From positions 11,798,001-11,862,000 of the forward strand of contig JAFFJZ010000001.1 of the NCBI GenBank assembly GCA_018340375.1: a stretch of 64,000 nucleotides of DNA. Reading direction: 5' to 3'. A model generated the notes under the pieces. That model was not told the origin of the DNA. It worked only from the letters and a program-made list of their open reading frames with translations, and did no database searches. This DNA is from Gonatopus flavifemur. Taxonomy: Eukaryota > Arthropoda > Insecta > Hymenoptera > Dryinidae. This document shows positions 14,229-27,000 of the stretch, piece after piece. The translations under genes were made by a program, and so were the position numbers. Within the stretch, counting starts at the first letter, position 1, and each line of letters begins with the position of its first letter.

Positions 14229-14544
14229 TATACGGAGAAAAAAATATACTACTTTTTCTCCTTTTGCTTACTAAATCAGAAACAGGAAGGTTTGTGAAAT
14301 GGATTTTTACATAAAAATAAGGGCGATTGCGAATCAATAACTGAATTTTATTACTATATGCTTTATAAAATTTAAAGTTCAGGGTTTAAAACTTCAATCC
14401 TACCTATGACTTTTTCTACGATATTGGTAATCTTCTGTGTTTTTATGTGAAAATTCATATTACAAATATTATATTCCTGTTTCTAGTTCACTAAGAAAAA
14501 TGATGAGAATTCTTATATTTTCGAGCAGCATTTTTCTCCGTATA
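14229..14544. mobile_element. MITE, Tc1/mariner-like, TA flanks
   Basis: Inverted ends TACGGAGAAAAA ... TTTTTCTCCGTA flanked by TA on both sides. The interior is AT-rich and non-coding. The exact TA duplication and short inverted repeat suit a Tc1/mariner-derived MITE. Confidence 0.6.
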
Positions 14545-14664
14545 CCAGCGTAAAAAACATTTTGTCTGTGAGACTTCTCTGTACTGAATTTATGGAACAG
14601 TCTACAATTTTCAAAGAATAATACATAGAGTATCAAATATTATTTCCTGAAAATTTCAAACTGT

Positions 14665-14726
14665 CCCTGGTGAAAAATTTTGAAACAGATGAAGCGTAAA
14701 AACCTTCCGCTTCTTTTTCACCAGGG
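14665..14726. mobile_element. 62-bp CCC-ended mini-element, GT target duplication
   Basis: CCCTGGTGAAAAATTTTG ... CTTCTTTTTCACCAGGG flanked by GT on each side (14,663-14,664 and 14,727-14,728). It contains GAAGCG, also seen in the 26,549-27,137 element. It is almost only ends, and the smallest member of the group. Confidence 0.7.
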
Positions 14727-17633
14727 GTTTCATAAATTCTGTTCGGAAAAATCTTACAATAAAATGTTTATTCGGAAGATACGCTGGTATCCCCTGAATG
14801 AACTCTGATAAAATGTTTCTATCGGAGAATTCACTTTCAACTTGGAAATTTCTCGAAATTGTCTACTATTCTGGAGAAATTTTAGAGTTCCTCGCTGAGA
14901 TGGAAACCCTACTGCTGAATAAAGTGATTATATACAACAAGGCTTGTGTTCCAAATCTTTGCTCCCGTACTCTGAAACATCGGTTTTCTATGTCTTTCTG
15001 ATCAATTGAACAAAGCTGTGCTGTTCATTTGACCAGCCGATACTGCTACACTGATATTCAGAGTATATAATGGTGAAGTATTGTTACTTTCATCAGAAAT
15101 ATTAGACGATACCGATACCGTGTCCAACGATACCCTAACCATACTCGCATCTGATAGTATTTCTCGATACCGAGACGAGACTTTCAAAGTATCGTCGAGA
15201 ATCTCGTCTCGAGCACCCCTAAAATATAGATTTTATATTAGAAAAAACCACCTGGATTTTCGATTCAACGGTCAGAACAGATTTGGATTCATCCGAGACT
15301 TTGTCGTTATTTAAAAACTTCCTACCATCATTGCTTTTTGAAAATCAGCGTTTTGTCATGCGTTACATGGATTCGCAGTACACTTATAATAGGCCAAACA
15401 TATATAATCCTTTACATTATCGTAGGTTTTTCTTTCAAAAAAATATATATATGATATTTATACATACATATGTTGTCGATGAATTAGGTACTCGACAAAC
15501 ATAAACGCATCAGCTCTTCCAATAACTCGAATAATTTTGGAGATAATAAATATATGTCTAATGTACATACATATATTCTATAGCGTAATTTTATTTATAG
15601 CCTAGGTAATAGTGAGACCCTCATATGATCCATTTTCTTTTAATGAAATTTCAAAGATCTATGTGTATGTTCGAAGAGTGAAAGATGATTGGTGGTACGT
15701 GTATTTGTGTAAATGAATATACTCAGGAAACATCATTAAGACACAATGCGTCTATATACACGGTATTATCAACAAATTTGATCCGAAATAAATGCAAAAA
15801 TACATGTATATATATATATGTATTTATGTTGGTGTAGAGAAGAGTGTGTAGGGGGTGTGTATAGAGTGTGCGTGTACAAGCGATAAGTCTTTACAAAGAA
15901 ATATCATTGCCATTCATTCATGTCAAATCATATTTTTACATACACTTATTATTACGAAACTTATGCTATTGTCTTTTTGCTTTACTTTCTCTTTTCAGAG
16001 ATATCACTACATTGAAAATAATCACTTATACGTGCCTTTGTCCGATTGTGCTTTGAAGAATTATGCTGTTGATTATGTTGTCAAAGATTGTTGTTTTCAA
16101 TTGTCTCTTGAGTAATAATTTTTTGCATGCTATTTTTCTATGTTTATAATTAACGAAATGACAAGAACTCAAGTGTCATAGGCGATAATATTATTCATCG
16201 TTTAATCAGTTCATGATTTATCAATAATAAATCCAACGAGAATCCGTATTCTCGTACCCTCGTGTACCTTCGTTGATTGAATGATTGATAGTCGTAATGC
16301 TAAATGTTATCTCATGATTTTAAACTTTCTTCTTTACATCATTTTAACGATATAAATTTCAAAAGTACAATCATAACTTAATAATTCAATTCTATACATT
16401 ATATACATTTGAAACAAATATCGTTATTCCGAAAGATAAACAAATGGACAGTTGAAAAACATTTTAACAAACGAATAGTCTAGAATTTTGAATGTACACA
16501 TAGTTAACATGTCATAGTTTGAAGTATTCAAGATGTCATTGTTTGAGAGAATCCCCTGATGGAGAAAATCAAAATCAAATGATGTTTTTGTTCTTCTTCA
16601 TTAACTCATCATGACATTAATTCATTTTTCTCCTTGGAACAAAGTATTTACAAACTTGTTTTTTCGATAATTCCTTCGGTAGATTTCAATAGATCTCAGT
16701 ATTTAATATTGACTTTGAAATCGGCAGTGAGAAACTGTATTCCACATTTGAATGATGGTATTTTCGTATCTGTACGTAATCGAAGTATACTGGACACGGC
16801 TTCGTAATTTCATACAATTGTAAACGATTGACTCGGATCGAATGTGATATGCAACTATGCTAATAACGATCTTTTGAGGATTATTTCTCGCTCCCTAATT
16901 CTTTGAGGATCCAAAGAGAATGAAGGAATATTTATATTATTTATAGTTCGAGAAGCAGGTTCTGCATCATTTTCTTATCATAATAAAATGCATCACAATC
17001 GCCATGTTTTTTACGTACAATATCTATTTACAATCGACTTTTGCCCTGAAATTTGCGTCAACTTATTGTTTTGAGGAATGTCATATACGTGTATATTTAT
17101 AAAAATCGTTTTCTCTCTCAGACAATAACACGACGTTGTATTATATATAAAAATTCGTTGCTCAATATTTACTGTATCAAATCATGATATCTATTGAATG
17201 AAAGAATCCAAAATGACGTGAAAGAACTCAGCATTATCCATGGAGTGTCTTCAAAGTGAAAATAAACGAATTTTGCACTTGACATTTGGCACTTTCATAA
17301 CGTGCGCTAAACAACGATCAATTTATCTTTAAGGAAGACGTAATTGTACTGTGATGAAATTCAATGAATAAAATTTGTCAGAAAAATGTCCATGAACAAT
17401 ACCTTGAACCACAAAATAGATCAAACAAATCGATCGATCGATATTTTGTACATTTTATATACATCACAAGATTTTATAGGTAAAAGCCGATGACGAATGA
17501 TTGTGTGGCGATAATTGGAATATTATTACGATAATCTGTACAAGATAAATTTTAAAAACCTAAACTACAGTCGAGTGCTTCTCTCAATGTTAACGCTCGT
17601 CCGCTTTTTACCAGGGCCGAGGATCGTTGAGTC

Positions 17634-18076
17634 TCAAACAAGATGGCCATCAATGTCGGAGTAAGTTGGCGTCGAGGCAAAAGTCGACAGCGGATGGCCG
17701 TGACCGTGGATCGCATTGGGACCAGCACGTGCAAACGTAGCCGGTGGCGGCGGCACTATAGGTGGTATCGGTGACTTCGTACCTGCTGTCATCACCGTCA
17801 CATCTGGAGGTGGTACAGGTCTTGGCAGCGTTCTGCTCCGTGTTAAAGTGCCACTTGAACCTATCATCATTGGAGTGTGGCTCGCCACATGTCCCGTTGA
17901 TCCCATGGACGACGGGTAATAAGCACCCGGACCCTCTGGGACTCCCATGGTCGGTGCTGGACTCGGATTCGGATCGTATCCGCTCATGTATCGACCGCTG
18001 TCCACATCCACGCTGTAGAAACTCATGTCGGTTGGCGGCGCTGGACTCGGATTCCCTATGTAACTGGACTTCGAGG
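17634..18076 (-). CDS. sns/hbs: Nephrin-like last exon: proline/serine-rich tail and stop
   Basis: 443 bp including TGA at 17,634-17,636, phase 1 in, TTTTTACAG acceptor. It encodes SKSSYIGNPSPAPPTDMSFY, GRYMSGYDPNPSPAP, a proline-rich block (RTLPRPVPPPDV, SPIPPIVPPPPATF) suited to SH3 binding, and the end TPTYSDIDGHLV. The last four residues match the end of vertebrate nephrin (from memory), a PDZ-type ligand. Several tyrosines (SYIG, FYSV, GYDP, TYSD) could be phosphorylated. GC content rises here relative to the flanks, as expected of coding sequence. Confidence 0.93.
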
Positions 18077-21000
18077 CTGTAAAAACATAGATATCAGAAA
18101 TATGTGAGTAAAGTCGGTATTATCTAATTATTTTTGATATTAGGTCAAATTCTCGATTTTTAGAATCAATTTCTTGTACAAGAAGGGTGTTTGGAATCAC
18201 TTTATGTTTCCAAAATATATCCTATTCACGCACAGCTTGAGCCTTATTGGAAGCTTCAACCTTTTCCCATACAGCACCGGGATCGAGGTTTCCTGAACGT
18301 TCAGAAGACGTGCTTGATTTCACAGAGAACGTGCAAATAACGTCTCAGGATGTTCTAAAAACGTCGCATGTATGTCCCAGGGACATGCAAATGTCTCGGT
18401 TAGTTCTATCTATGTCCCCGTGTGACTTTGTGGTTTTTCAAGGTTAGTTTTCATGAAAGGACGTTTAGAAGACATGATGAGAACGTCTGGTAGTAGATCA
18501 AAAGAACGTGCTTAGAACTTATTCAAGGATCTCAAATGGGAAGGTACTCTAAACGTTTGCAAAACTTGCTTCAGCGGGACCAAAACACGCAAAACCAAGA
18601 GCACGTTTTCAAAACGTTCAAAGAACTTTCTGTGCTGTCTGGGTTGCGACTACCGGCAAATAACGATTGCGCTTCATTCCGGAAGAATGATACAAGCCAA
18701 ATCACATGGATTCGATTTTGCTTGCAAGTCGGTGACTTCCCTGGCGAGAAAAACCCTCAAATCCTTTCATAAAACAAAGAAAACAATAAGAAAAAATTGG
18801 AAGTAAGGTGTTCTTTTGCCATTGCCCTATTATTCCCTACTATTTCTCATGATTTCTTGTTATTTTTTTGGATATAAGTATAATTGGACGTTTTTCGCCA
18901 GGGTTAATTTGCACCTGAATCACTTTGATTTGCGGGTGAAATGCTACTACTAGGGTACACTGTGAAAAATGTGAGAGATTTTTTTCACACTCTTGGGGGT
19001 TTCGTCCCCTTACCGTGGGAGAATTGTTTTTCCACTTAAAAATGAGGGATTATTGTGTGTTTTGGATGTTAAATTCTTCACAAATGAGGGGAAAATTTGA
19101 CCGAATTATGGTGAAAAATTCCCCATCTGTGAAGGAACTTTGCTGTCACTATTTTTTGGGAGAAATTCCACAATCATTTTTCACACTGTACGGTAGGAAG
19201 ATAATTCTTCTTCGTATTTGATGAAGATGGAAGAGTCATCCGTAATGTCAATAATGTGAGCAAAATTCTGTTGCTATTTTATTTATTATATAAGCGATTC
19301 GTTTGGAAATTCAGATAACAACCTAATTGGAAATTCCCAGGCTTAAAATGGCTAATCAGCATGGAAATCAAGACAGGAGCTGACTGGATTACATCAGAAC
19401 CAAGCCATGAGTTGGCCAGAGAGCACTAAAATCCAAGTAAAAAAATGGAGATCAACTGAGAACATCCGAAAGTGACTTGTTTCAAAAAGTTTATGATCAT
19501 AAAATATTGGAAAATTTCAGGAACAATGTGCTTCCGGATGTTTTTTGTTCGTTCGGTAGTATGGGAACCAGGGGTGGACTGGGACCATGCAAGATCGTAG
19601 AAAAACTCAACAGTACAAAAATTTTCAAACGTTTTTGAAACATTCTGAAAGTTTTTTCAACACATTTGGGCGTTCTTAGAACATTTTAAAAATCCTTCAG
19701 TGCTGCACTGACAGAAAAACGACCTAGTTGAAACATTTGTGGTCGCAATGACTTGAAATATGGTTCGATTCACCAGAAAATGTGATTGTAATGTCCAGAA
19801 AAAGTGGTCGAAGCCAAAATTAACTACATATTCTGGTTATCACACCAAGAAAAGAATCTGAGTTCTCTAACCTGAAAAATGTAGTTAATTTTTGCTCAAC
19901 CACTTTTTCTGGGCATCACAATCACACTTCCTGGTAAATCGAACCAAATTTCAAGTTATTGCGAACACGAATGTTTCAACCGAGTCGTTTTTCTGTCAGT
20001 GTGTAAGAGACAGTTGAAGGCTGAGAGTTCAAAAGGGCCTAGCCCACACAAAATTCGAAATTGGTTTGAATTCATTTTCGGATTGTCATTCTAAGCCTTT
20101 ATATCGAGGTGTTATCAAAACTTTCAATTTCGACGTAGTTTTCTTGTAATCGAGAGTCAAAATTTCTAAGGCCCTAACCCGAGTGGTCCTGAGAATTCAA
20201 AAGGGCCTAAACCCATACGTAGTGTTATGGAAAAACGATATTTTTCATCGTTTCGGGTAGGTTTGTACGGAACCCTTTGTTTGAGAATGCCATCTATCAA
20301 AAGTGGTGCATACTTGAGTGTTCAGTCAACAATTTGGCGATCGCTTTTTGTTGATATGGTGAAATTCACCTACCCTGTTGATCGGAATGTTCTGAGTGGT
20401 ATAAGTGTTGACGACTTTCAATATGTATATCTGTTTCGCTACAAATTTATTCTGAAAATTGCAAACGAGGTGTTATTGCCTAAGTTATTTTGAGCATTTT
20501 GGCGTTTTATTCATGAGCGAAACTCATAAAACAGTGGAGTATGAGTGAAAAGAACAAAAAGCGTCGTGACTCACGTCGCAAAGGGGAAGAGTATACCACA
20601 ATCAGAGGTAAAGTTGTACGTGCGAAAGCTTCTCCTGCCGAACAGGTACGATGAAGATAGTTCAATATTATTTTGACTCGGTTCAGAATCCAAAATGACG
20701 GATCCAACATGGCGGACATGAATCTTAAAATCATTCGGATTCGCTTGAAACTCGTTATCCGGGGGGTTTATGGGTCGCTGATTACGAATCCATTAACAAA
20801 ATTGACAAATTCAAGAAGGGATTTGTCATCAGCGACCTAAAAACCTCCTGGTACTGGGTGTGAAGGAAATCTGGTGAATTTCCAATTTCGGCCTACCATA
20901 TTGGATCTACCATTTTGAATTAGGAAAATTTGACAACAGATACGTAATCAGCGACCCCAAAACCCAATGGGTACAGAGTTTGGAGAAGCTCCGATGGATT

Positions 21001-24000
21001 TTCGAAATTTGGTCAATCACAATGGTTCCACCATTCTGAATCTCGGAATTCTGACAACGAATTCGTAATCAGCGATCTGAAAACCTTTCAGAAACCAAGT
21101 TTGAAGAGAATACGATGAAATTTCCAATTTTGGCCCACCGTATTGGATTCGCCATTTTGAATTTGGAAATTTTAATCGCAGATTTGTAATCAGCGACCTC
21201 AAAAACTCAAAGATATTCAGTTTAAAGAAAATCCGATGAATTGTTAATTTTGGTCCACCATGTTAGATGCAGAATTTTGAATTTGTAAATTTTTACCGCG
21301 GATTCGTAATCAGCGACCTTAAAACCCTCTGGGAACCGAGTTTGAAGAAAATCCGATGAAATTTCCCAAACTCGGCCCACCATATTGGATCCGCCATTTT
21401 GAATTTGGAAATTTTCATAGCGGATTCGTAATCAGCGACCCGAAAAACCCTTGGATAACCAGTTTGAAGGGAATCCGACGAATTATCAATTTCGGTCCAC
21501 CCTATTAGATGCGCCATTTTGAATTTGGCAATTTTTACAACGAATTTGTAATCAGCGACCAAAAGCACCCTCCTCGAAGTAATTTCGTTGGCAAATGTGA
21601 ATTTTGATTTCGAAATCCTCTGATTATAACTCTCTACGAATGTTTCGACTATTCCTTAACATATTTATTTTCAAAAGAATTACGAATTATTAGGAAGTAT
21701 TCATAAATGAGTATTATTTAAACATATAAAAGTCAATAATAACACGCTGTACTGATGGTGTATCAAGTTCAAAGCGAAACTAATACCACATGCGCGACAA
21801 GGCAAGATCAAGATCATGACTTTGTGGGTTAGGCCCTCTTGAACTCTCAAACCCCCTTGGATTAGGCCCCTGAATACTTGGAGTACTTATAAAATGAAGA
21901 AGAATGCATAAATTCCGAAAAAATTCATACAGGGTAACAGAATGGGTCAAATTAATTGTAAAATCACTCATGAATCTGTTGATTTTGACGAATGGGAAAA
22001 ATGAGAGCGTTTTTATCACCTCCTGAAAAATTATTTCGATGTGGATTAGGCCCTTCTGAACTCTCAGCCCAGATAGAAAACCATGCCCTAAATATTTTGA
22101 AACATAATGTGCCGTTAACATACTGTCATAAACTTCGCTCAGCTTGCAATGATGCATAAAATGTAAACATTATGTCTTCATTATGGTACCATCACCTCGT
22201 TTTGCTACCAAGAACACTGCTTTATGCGGAAACACCTTGGTACCATGATGCAAACATTTCTTGGCGTGAATGTCACCATTATGATGACATTATTGAGACA
22301 TTTTTCTATCTGGGAGCCTTCAGTTGCTTTCCCTGTTACAAAAATCCAGTTGGGATACCACGTGGATTCCAGATCCGAAATTTACCTGCGTTGCCAGCTA
22401 AGACTCCACCTGGAATCCAGAATCCCAACTGGATTCCATGTGGGATTTCCAATTCCAACTGGGATTCCACCTGGGATCCGAAATTCCAACTGAAATCCCA
22501 CGTGGGAGTTGAAATTCTAGCTGGAATCCCACCTGCAAATAGGAATCCCAGCTAAGATTCCACCTGTAAATGTGGAATCCCAGCTGGAAACGCAGGTAAA
22601 TTTCGGAGCTGGAATCCACGTCGAATCCCAGCTGGATTTTTGTGACTGGGTTCTTCATACTTCTCTCTAATACGAGACTAATTCCTGCGGGAGAAACTCA
22701 AAAGGAAAGAGAAAAGCGTATAATTTTGCTTTTATGCTGTAGGCAAATGACCATTTCGTCACATCACATCACGAAGCATTTTGGGGTTTCTTTTACAGAA
22801 AACAGGAGTGTTTCCATGTCTCTTCCGGGTTCCCGTTTTCCGCCCGTAATGAAATTCACGAATTCGTACGTGTTTTAGTTTCTATTCGGATACCTGAGCG
22901 GGAATTTTCAACTGAATTTTGCTGAATCACCAGCAAAGTCGGATCCATGTACGTTGCTTTCTGTAAATAGAACTACACGTCATCACCCTGTTATACGAGT
23001 CTAATGCTTGATATTCGTGTGCAAATACACTGTGAAAAGTTTATATTACAGATTACCATAATTATATTGTATCTTTGGGATATACTTGATTATGTCGTTC
23101 TGAACCACAAGTATTCGAGCGTTTGCTATACTCTCTCGCGAGGGCAACAATAAATCTGTTATCATTTGAAATAAATATGATTCAGAGCCTCATAATAAAG
23201 TATATCCCACGAGTACCATAAAAATATGGTAATCCTTAATATAAACTCTTCTCTGTGTAGCAAGTCATAATATATTTTCCCAGCAAAACTCTAGCAAACT
23301 GCGCGCATAGAGCCGCGCAGGCTTCTCAGGCTCAAACTTTGCATACAAGAAATGTTATTTGAGAGGCGGGAAGTTCTTGACTCGATTTTTTGTTGACCTT
23401 CATTTTTCCTTCTTGGGAAGTTAAAATAAAATACCAAATCACAGAATTGATCTTGGATTCGTGTTCATTCAATCGAGTACAATTTTTATTTCATTTTAAT
23501 GCAAAATTCAGGTATTTTTATCATTTTTTCGGAACGAAAATTTCGAATCAGTCGAACAAAATAATTGCTTACAATTTATGAAAAGGAAAAGAAATGGAAA
23601 AAACATGCATAAACGAAACCTCGCAAGCGTATATCAGCTCATTGTGTGCCTCCTCTCTGCCACTCCTGAAGTAAATCGTGTCATACAATTATTGTACGTC
23701 AAGTACAGAATAAATTGATGTAAAGCAAGCCATTTGAATGTGCATATCCAATGCTTGCATTCGTCTTGTAAGAACAAAAATTGCGAATTGCATTTGAGTA
23801 TTTATTGAAAATTATATCAAAAATAGGAGGACAGATCTGGCCAGATCATTATAAATGCAAATAATAAATTGATAAATATGTTACATGCATGGCTTGTAAT
23901 GTAATAATATGTAGCTTCAGCACTGTTGTTTAAATTGAAACATGCTTCAACCTTTTAATGAAAATAAATTAACGTAAGTTACTAAGATTATTTGATTCCG

Positions 24001-27000
24001 TAGAGTTTGTTGTACCCGCTGAATGCTGATTCAATGTGCTTATTAATCAACGTGCACAAATCCGTGTGCGTCTTAAAAAATATGTATTGGTGGGCAAAGC
24101 GCGTAAAGCTTAAATACACTTCGGTTGAAATTATTGTATATTAAGGGAATGTTTGGAGTGTGTTGAATTACACTTTCCACACGCTGAATGAGGTTCGGTA
24201 CTTCCTCCGGGATCATTTCTATCCTACTCACGGTAGAACTGTCGAGTTTTGTCAATAATCATCGAGGATAGATATGTGTATTGATATTCAAATAAAAACA
24301 CTGTAGCTAGTTTCTTCAATTGGAATTGTACAAAATTATATCACAATGAAATATTTCTTTGAAATAAAAGCACTAGTTGCTCGTACGATGATTTGATGTA
24401 GGATTTGCAATTTGTTGGATGATTTACAAGCATCTAACGAGCATATGATCTTCCAACGAGCTGCAGAGTGTATGCGCGTATGCGTAAACCTCTGTTGTCC
24501 ATTGGATTATCAAACTTACGGTAGATACTTTGCAAATTAGGAACCGCATTATGAACACGAAGATGAATTATGATTCAAGCAACTGGTGGTCTATTAAGTG
24601 AACATTGTTGATTAGAAAATATTATTTCCAGTTTGTGTTAATACAATATACTTCACTTTGTATCCTGCTATTGCTAAGTATATTGAATTTCGAAGAAAAA
24701 CATACTTTATAAAATACACTTCTCCAAGTTCAGTAGAAAAAAAATCTTACATTCTTCAATCCTAACTGCAATCTTTTAAACGGTGGCACAACCTGCGCTT
24801 TCTGTGAAAATAACAGTTCTGTTTTTTTTTCAATGATATTCTTGAATTTCAAACGAAACTGCACTTATCTCCTTCCTTAATCTTTTTCCATGTAATAAGA
24901 ATTTTGAAGTATCCGAGGAATTCACGCTTTACGCGCGATTATTGAACTTTTCAAGGCCAAAAGCGGATTGTAACGATATCATTCTGAAAATATTCCGTTC
25001 TTCACTATGCTTTCCGTTCAATGCTTACACAAAAACTAGACACTCGCAAGTTCTTCACAAGCATTTGGATATCACTTGAATATCTAGAGTCATTTCTACT
25101 AAGGTAATTATGCATTCATAAGCGATTATGTGACAATTGTTCAGTGAATTACAATACTATTTTGCAATATTCGATGTGTGTAACGTGGGTAGCATGTTGA
25201 TGTAATATAAATATCTATATGTAATTTCTCCTAATGTAATGTAAAGGTTCAACGGGAGCAGTTCAATAATTGATTTGAAATGAAAAAACATGAGTCTGGC
25301 CAGCGAAATGAGAAGACACCAAAAAAGAGCATAAACTTGAGAGGTTTTGGCACCTATGCAGAGCCTCGAGTTGAGTAGCAGTTGTAGGTGACGCACCAGA
25401 GAGTGTCCCACTGGCTGTTGTTCGCTGAGGTGGGGAATCCATGTTTATCGGAGTTGGTACGTGATTGCTACGTCGACTGAGTGTCCCTTGATGATGAACC
25501 TGCATCTCTAAATTTCCTTTGCCAAAGTCCTGTATAGTTTGATCTATTAAATACGTACTAGCTGCTGTTTTTCTCCCTTCGTCCTGTTGATTCCAAATAC
25601 ACATGAAACATTATTATTCCTTTTTTTAATTCTCGAAAAATTCTAAATGTTCTATATTTAAAATCTATAACCATTATTTCATTTTTAATGCATTTTAAAA
25701 TGTTCAAAGTTCTTTTGCATCTTAGCTCTCTTGCCAAGTATCAGGTGTGAAAGTATGAAACCAGAATTTTTTTGCAAAAATCACACGTTTGTTGTTTGAA
25801 AATGATGAAAAATATTTTATTCGAAATAATCTCCACTGTTGTTTATACATTTTTCCCACCTTTCCGGCGATTCATGAATGCCACAATTATCGAGCCATTC
25901 TCCTACATTTTCATACGAATTGAAGCGTTGTTCAGCGAGAGTGTGTCCCATTGACGCGAATAGATGATAATCGGACGGAGTCAAGTCTGGAGAATAAACC
26001 ACATGCGGTAGCATCTCCCAATCGTTTCCCTGACCCGTTTTGCTGTATGTGATGCGGCATTATCGTGGAGCAAGATGACTTTGTGTTGCCTTTTTCCATA
26101 TTCCGGTCGTTTTTCACGCAATGCGCGATTCAAGTCGATCATTTGCTGTTGTTAGCGATCGGTGCTGACGGTTTGCTCAGGTCTTAGCAGCTCAAAGTAG
26201 ATTACACCCTTCCGATCCCACTAAACACAGAGCATTGTCTTCTTTCCAAAACGATTTGGTCTTGCAGTGGAAGTCGATGCTTCGCTTGGATTCACCCATG
26301 ATTCCCGACGCTTAGGTTTCTCAAAATATATCTATTTTTCATCCCCTGTCACAATTCGATGGAGAAATGACTTTCTTTTGTATCTGCCGAACAGCATTTC
26401 ACAAATGGTTTTTCGATTTTCTTGCTGTCTTTCATCCAGTTCATGCGGAACCCATTTTCCCACTTTCCGAAGCTTTCACATGGTTTTCAACCGAATGGAG
26501 ACGGGTTTCTGCGTCACATTCAGTTGATCCGCAAGTTCTTGTTGAGTGCCCTGGTGAAAATGAAGCGTATACACAAAGCGCGGAGGAGGCGTATACGAAG
26601 CGGAAAATGTTTCAATTCCCTTTTCATGAAACGTGTAATGCCCCCTTACTGTGAAGTAATGAAATCCATACGTTCCATACCCGCTTCATAAGCTTTCAAT
26701 CCCGTTTCACACACTCTTCACGTGAAGTAATAGTGAGTTATATTAAGCGTATGGCTAAGTGGATAAAACTCCCGTCTACCATGGTAAAAGTCACCGGTTC
26801 GATTCTCGCTAAGGGGTTCAATTTTTTAAATTACATTTCTTAAATTTTATAAGCTTCTTTTTTTCCAACTCCCGCTTCGCATACTTTTTGTAACCTTCCA
26901 TTCAAGCTCTGTATACTTTTCATTAACGTTTTTGTTACCATCCAACATACGCTTCACGGAAGAAATAATTCAGCTGCAGCAGGTAAGTAGCTAGCACGCA

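Larger units (their letters stand above)
13571..15220. mobile_element. Candidate element with CTCGAGACTCG-rich inverted ends
   Basis: Left end TTAGGGATGCACGAGACTC (from 13,568) and right end read inwards TTAGGGGTGCTCGAGACGAG (to 15,223) resemble each other. Both are followed by ACTCGAGA/CGATACT repeats. The middle holds two smaller elements (14,229-14,544 and 14,665-14,726). No transposase seen. Confidence 0.5.
12528..17463 (-). promoter_or_regulatory. Four TGTATATA sites (possible Pumilio sites) downstream of the stop
   Basis: On the minus strand TGTATATA occurs at 17,456-17,463, 16,400-16,407, 15,753-15,760 and 12,528-12,535. A TGTACATA lies at 11,872-11,879. UGUANAUA is the RNA motif bound by Pumilio-family repressors. 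The sites matter only if this region is in the receptor mRNA, and AT-rich DNA produces some by chance. Confidence 0.25.
10390..17633 (-). other. AT-rich region downstream of the receptor stop codon, possible long 3' UTR
   Basis: About 7 kb of AT-rich sequence that is mostly not repetitive, in contrast with the repeats on both sides. The exception is an inserted element block at 13,571-15,220. No coding region is recognisable; the ORFs present are short and unlike known proteins. Many AATAAA-like signals exist on the minus strand, so a 3' end cannot be chosen. Long 3' UTRs are common for insect neural and adhesion genes, but transcription here is inference. Confidence 0.35.

Noticed and set aside
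17600..17620. CTTTTTACCAGGG as an end of a CCC-type element.
   Set aside because: No matching CCCTGGTAAAAAG partner or duplication was found; a single short match is not enough.
17716..18082. Plus-strand ORFs over the last receptor exon.
   Set aside because: Antisense shadows of a GC-rich coding exon; the minus frame has the conserved tail motifs.
20757..21562. Regular repeats that could suggest a CRISPR array.
   Set aside because: The 120-bp units repeat in full with no unique spacers, and the surroundings are an animal intron.
26745..26820. Possible functional tRNA gene.
   Set aside because: A and B boxes are present, but the stems do not pair, and it lies inside a mobile element.
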